This document shows, one piece after another, positions 7,414 through 7,554 of a stretch of DNA of 7,554 nucleotides. Below the pieces are notes generated by a model that had not been told where the DNA came from, ran no database searches, and worked only from the letters and a program-made list of their open reading frames with translations. Source of the stretch: JAKEGN01 sp964465665 (GTDB lineage: Bacteria; Pseudomonadota; Gammaproteobacteria; Steroidobacterales; Woeseiaceae); NCBI GenBank assembly GCA_964465665.1, contig CAYXKM010000080.1:1-7554 (forward strand). The letters run 5' to 3'. Positions within the stretch are counted from its first letter, which is position 1; every line of letters starts with the position of its first letter. The position numbers and the translations under genes were made by a program.

Positions 7414-7554
7414 CTACTTCGTTTCAGCGCTGACATACAGGATCAGGCCGTCGCTGCGCACGATCCTTGCGCGCGAACCGCTGCTGATCGTGGTCGAGCC
7501 GTCATTTACAACCGTCCAGTCTGTGCCGCGAAAACTCGCCCGCCCCCGGGAACC
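7414..7554 (-). CDS. NfeD-like protein, C-terminal OB-fold end (5'-truncated by window edge)
   Basis: Only the last 46 codons are in the window, ending at TAG (7416-7414). The visible part reads RASFRGTDWTVV, then a short turn, GSRARIVRSDGLILYVSAE and a short polar tail. This matches the pattern of the NfeD C-terminal OB-fold: a conserved (G)xxW strand, then G-x-x-(V/A)-x-(V/I)-x-x-x-(D/G)G-L-x-L-x-V. NfeD proteins sit in the inner membrane next to SPFH proteins and are thought to work with them; long forms also carry a ClpP-like protease domain, short forms do not. Which form this is cannot be told from here. The assignment rests on the motif plus position immediately upstream of the SPFH gene. 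Confidence 0.82.
   Translation of the reverse strand, partial: GSRGRASFRGTDWTVVNDGSTTISSGSRARIVRSDGLILYVSAETK

Overview
The window is GC-rich and densely coded, with typical proteobacterial architecture. A gammaproteobacterium, possibly marine or soil, is the best guess. The evidence is a Legionella/E. coli-type single-chain L-serine dehydratase, a large Oar-like TonB-dependent receptor with an EEIVVTA box, and an nfeD-SPFH gene pair. This placement is inferred from protein families only; no rRNA or other strict marker is present. I see no tRNA, rRNA, CRISPR array, insertion sequence, phage gene or integrase.

The left part is on the + strand. It opens with the 3' portion of an acyl-CoA dehydrogenase of the ACAD10/11-like type (2-1063), cut by the window edge. 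A 237-base intergenic stretch follows, with a possible -10 box (TATACT, 1259-1264) and a run of nine G just before the next start. Then comes a complete 1065-residue TonB-dependent outer-membrane receptor (1301-4498), which ends in a very clear intrinsic terminator (4521-4548).

The right part is on the - strand, convergent with the receptor. In order of transcription it contains the last 46 codons of an NfeD-like membrane protein (7554-7414), a stomatin/QmcA-like SPFH membrane protein (7393-6461), a small Cys-rich predicted lipoprotein (6437-6156) and a complete L-serine dehydratase, sdaA (6092-4695). The gaps are 20, 23 and 63 bases, with no terminator visible between genes, so one transcription unit is plausible. 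Functionally, NfeD plus SPFH is a well-known membrane-quality or microdomain pair. The lipoprotein would sit in the outer membrane, and SdaA is a cytoplasmic catabolic enzyme whose link to the others may be positional only.

Nothing here amounts to an obviously new multi-gene system. The points most worth a second look are the G9 tract at the receptor start (possible phase variation or a start-site ambiguity), the unrecognised four-cysteine lipoprotein riding with nfeD-SPFH, the C-terminal cysteine of SdaA as a probable fourth iron-sulfur ligand, and the ACAD10/11-like dehydrogenase whose upstream partner lies just outside the window.
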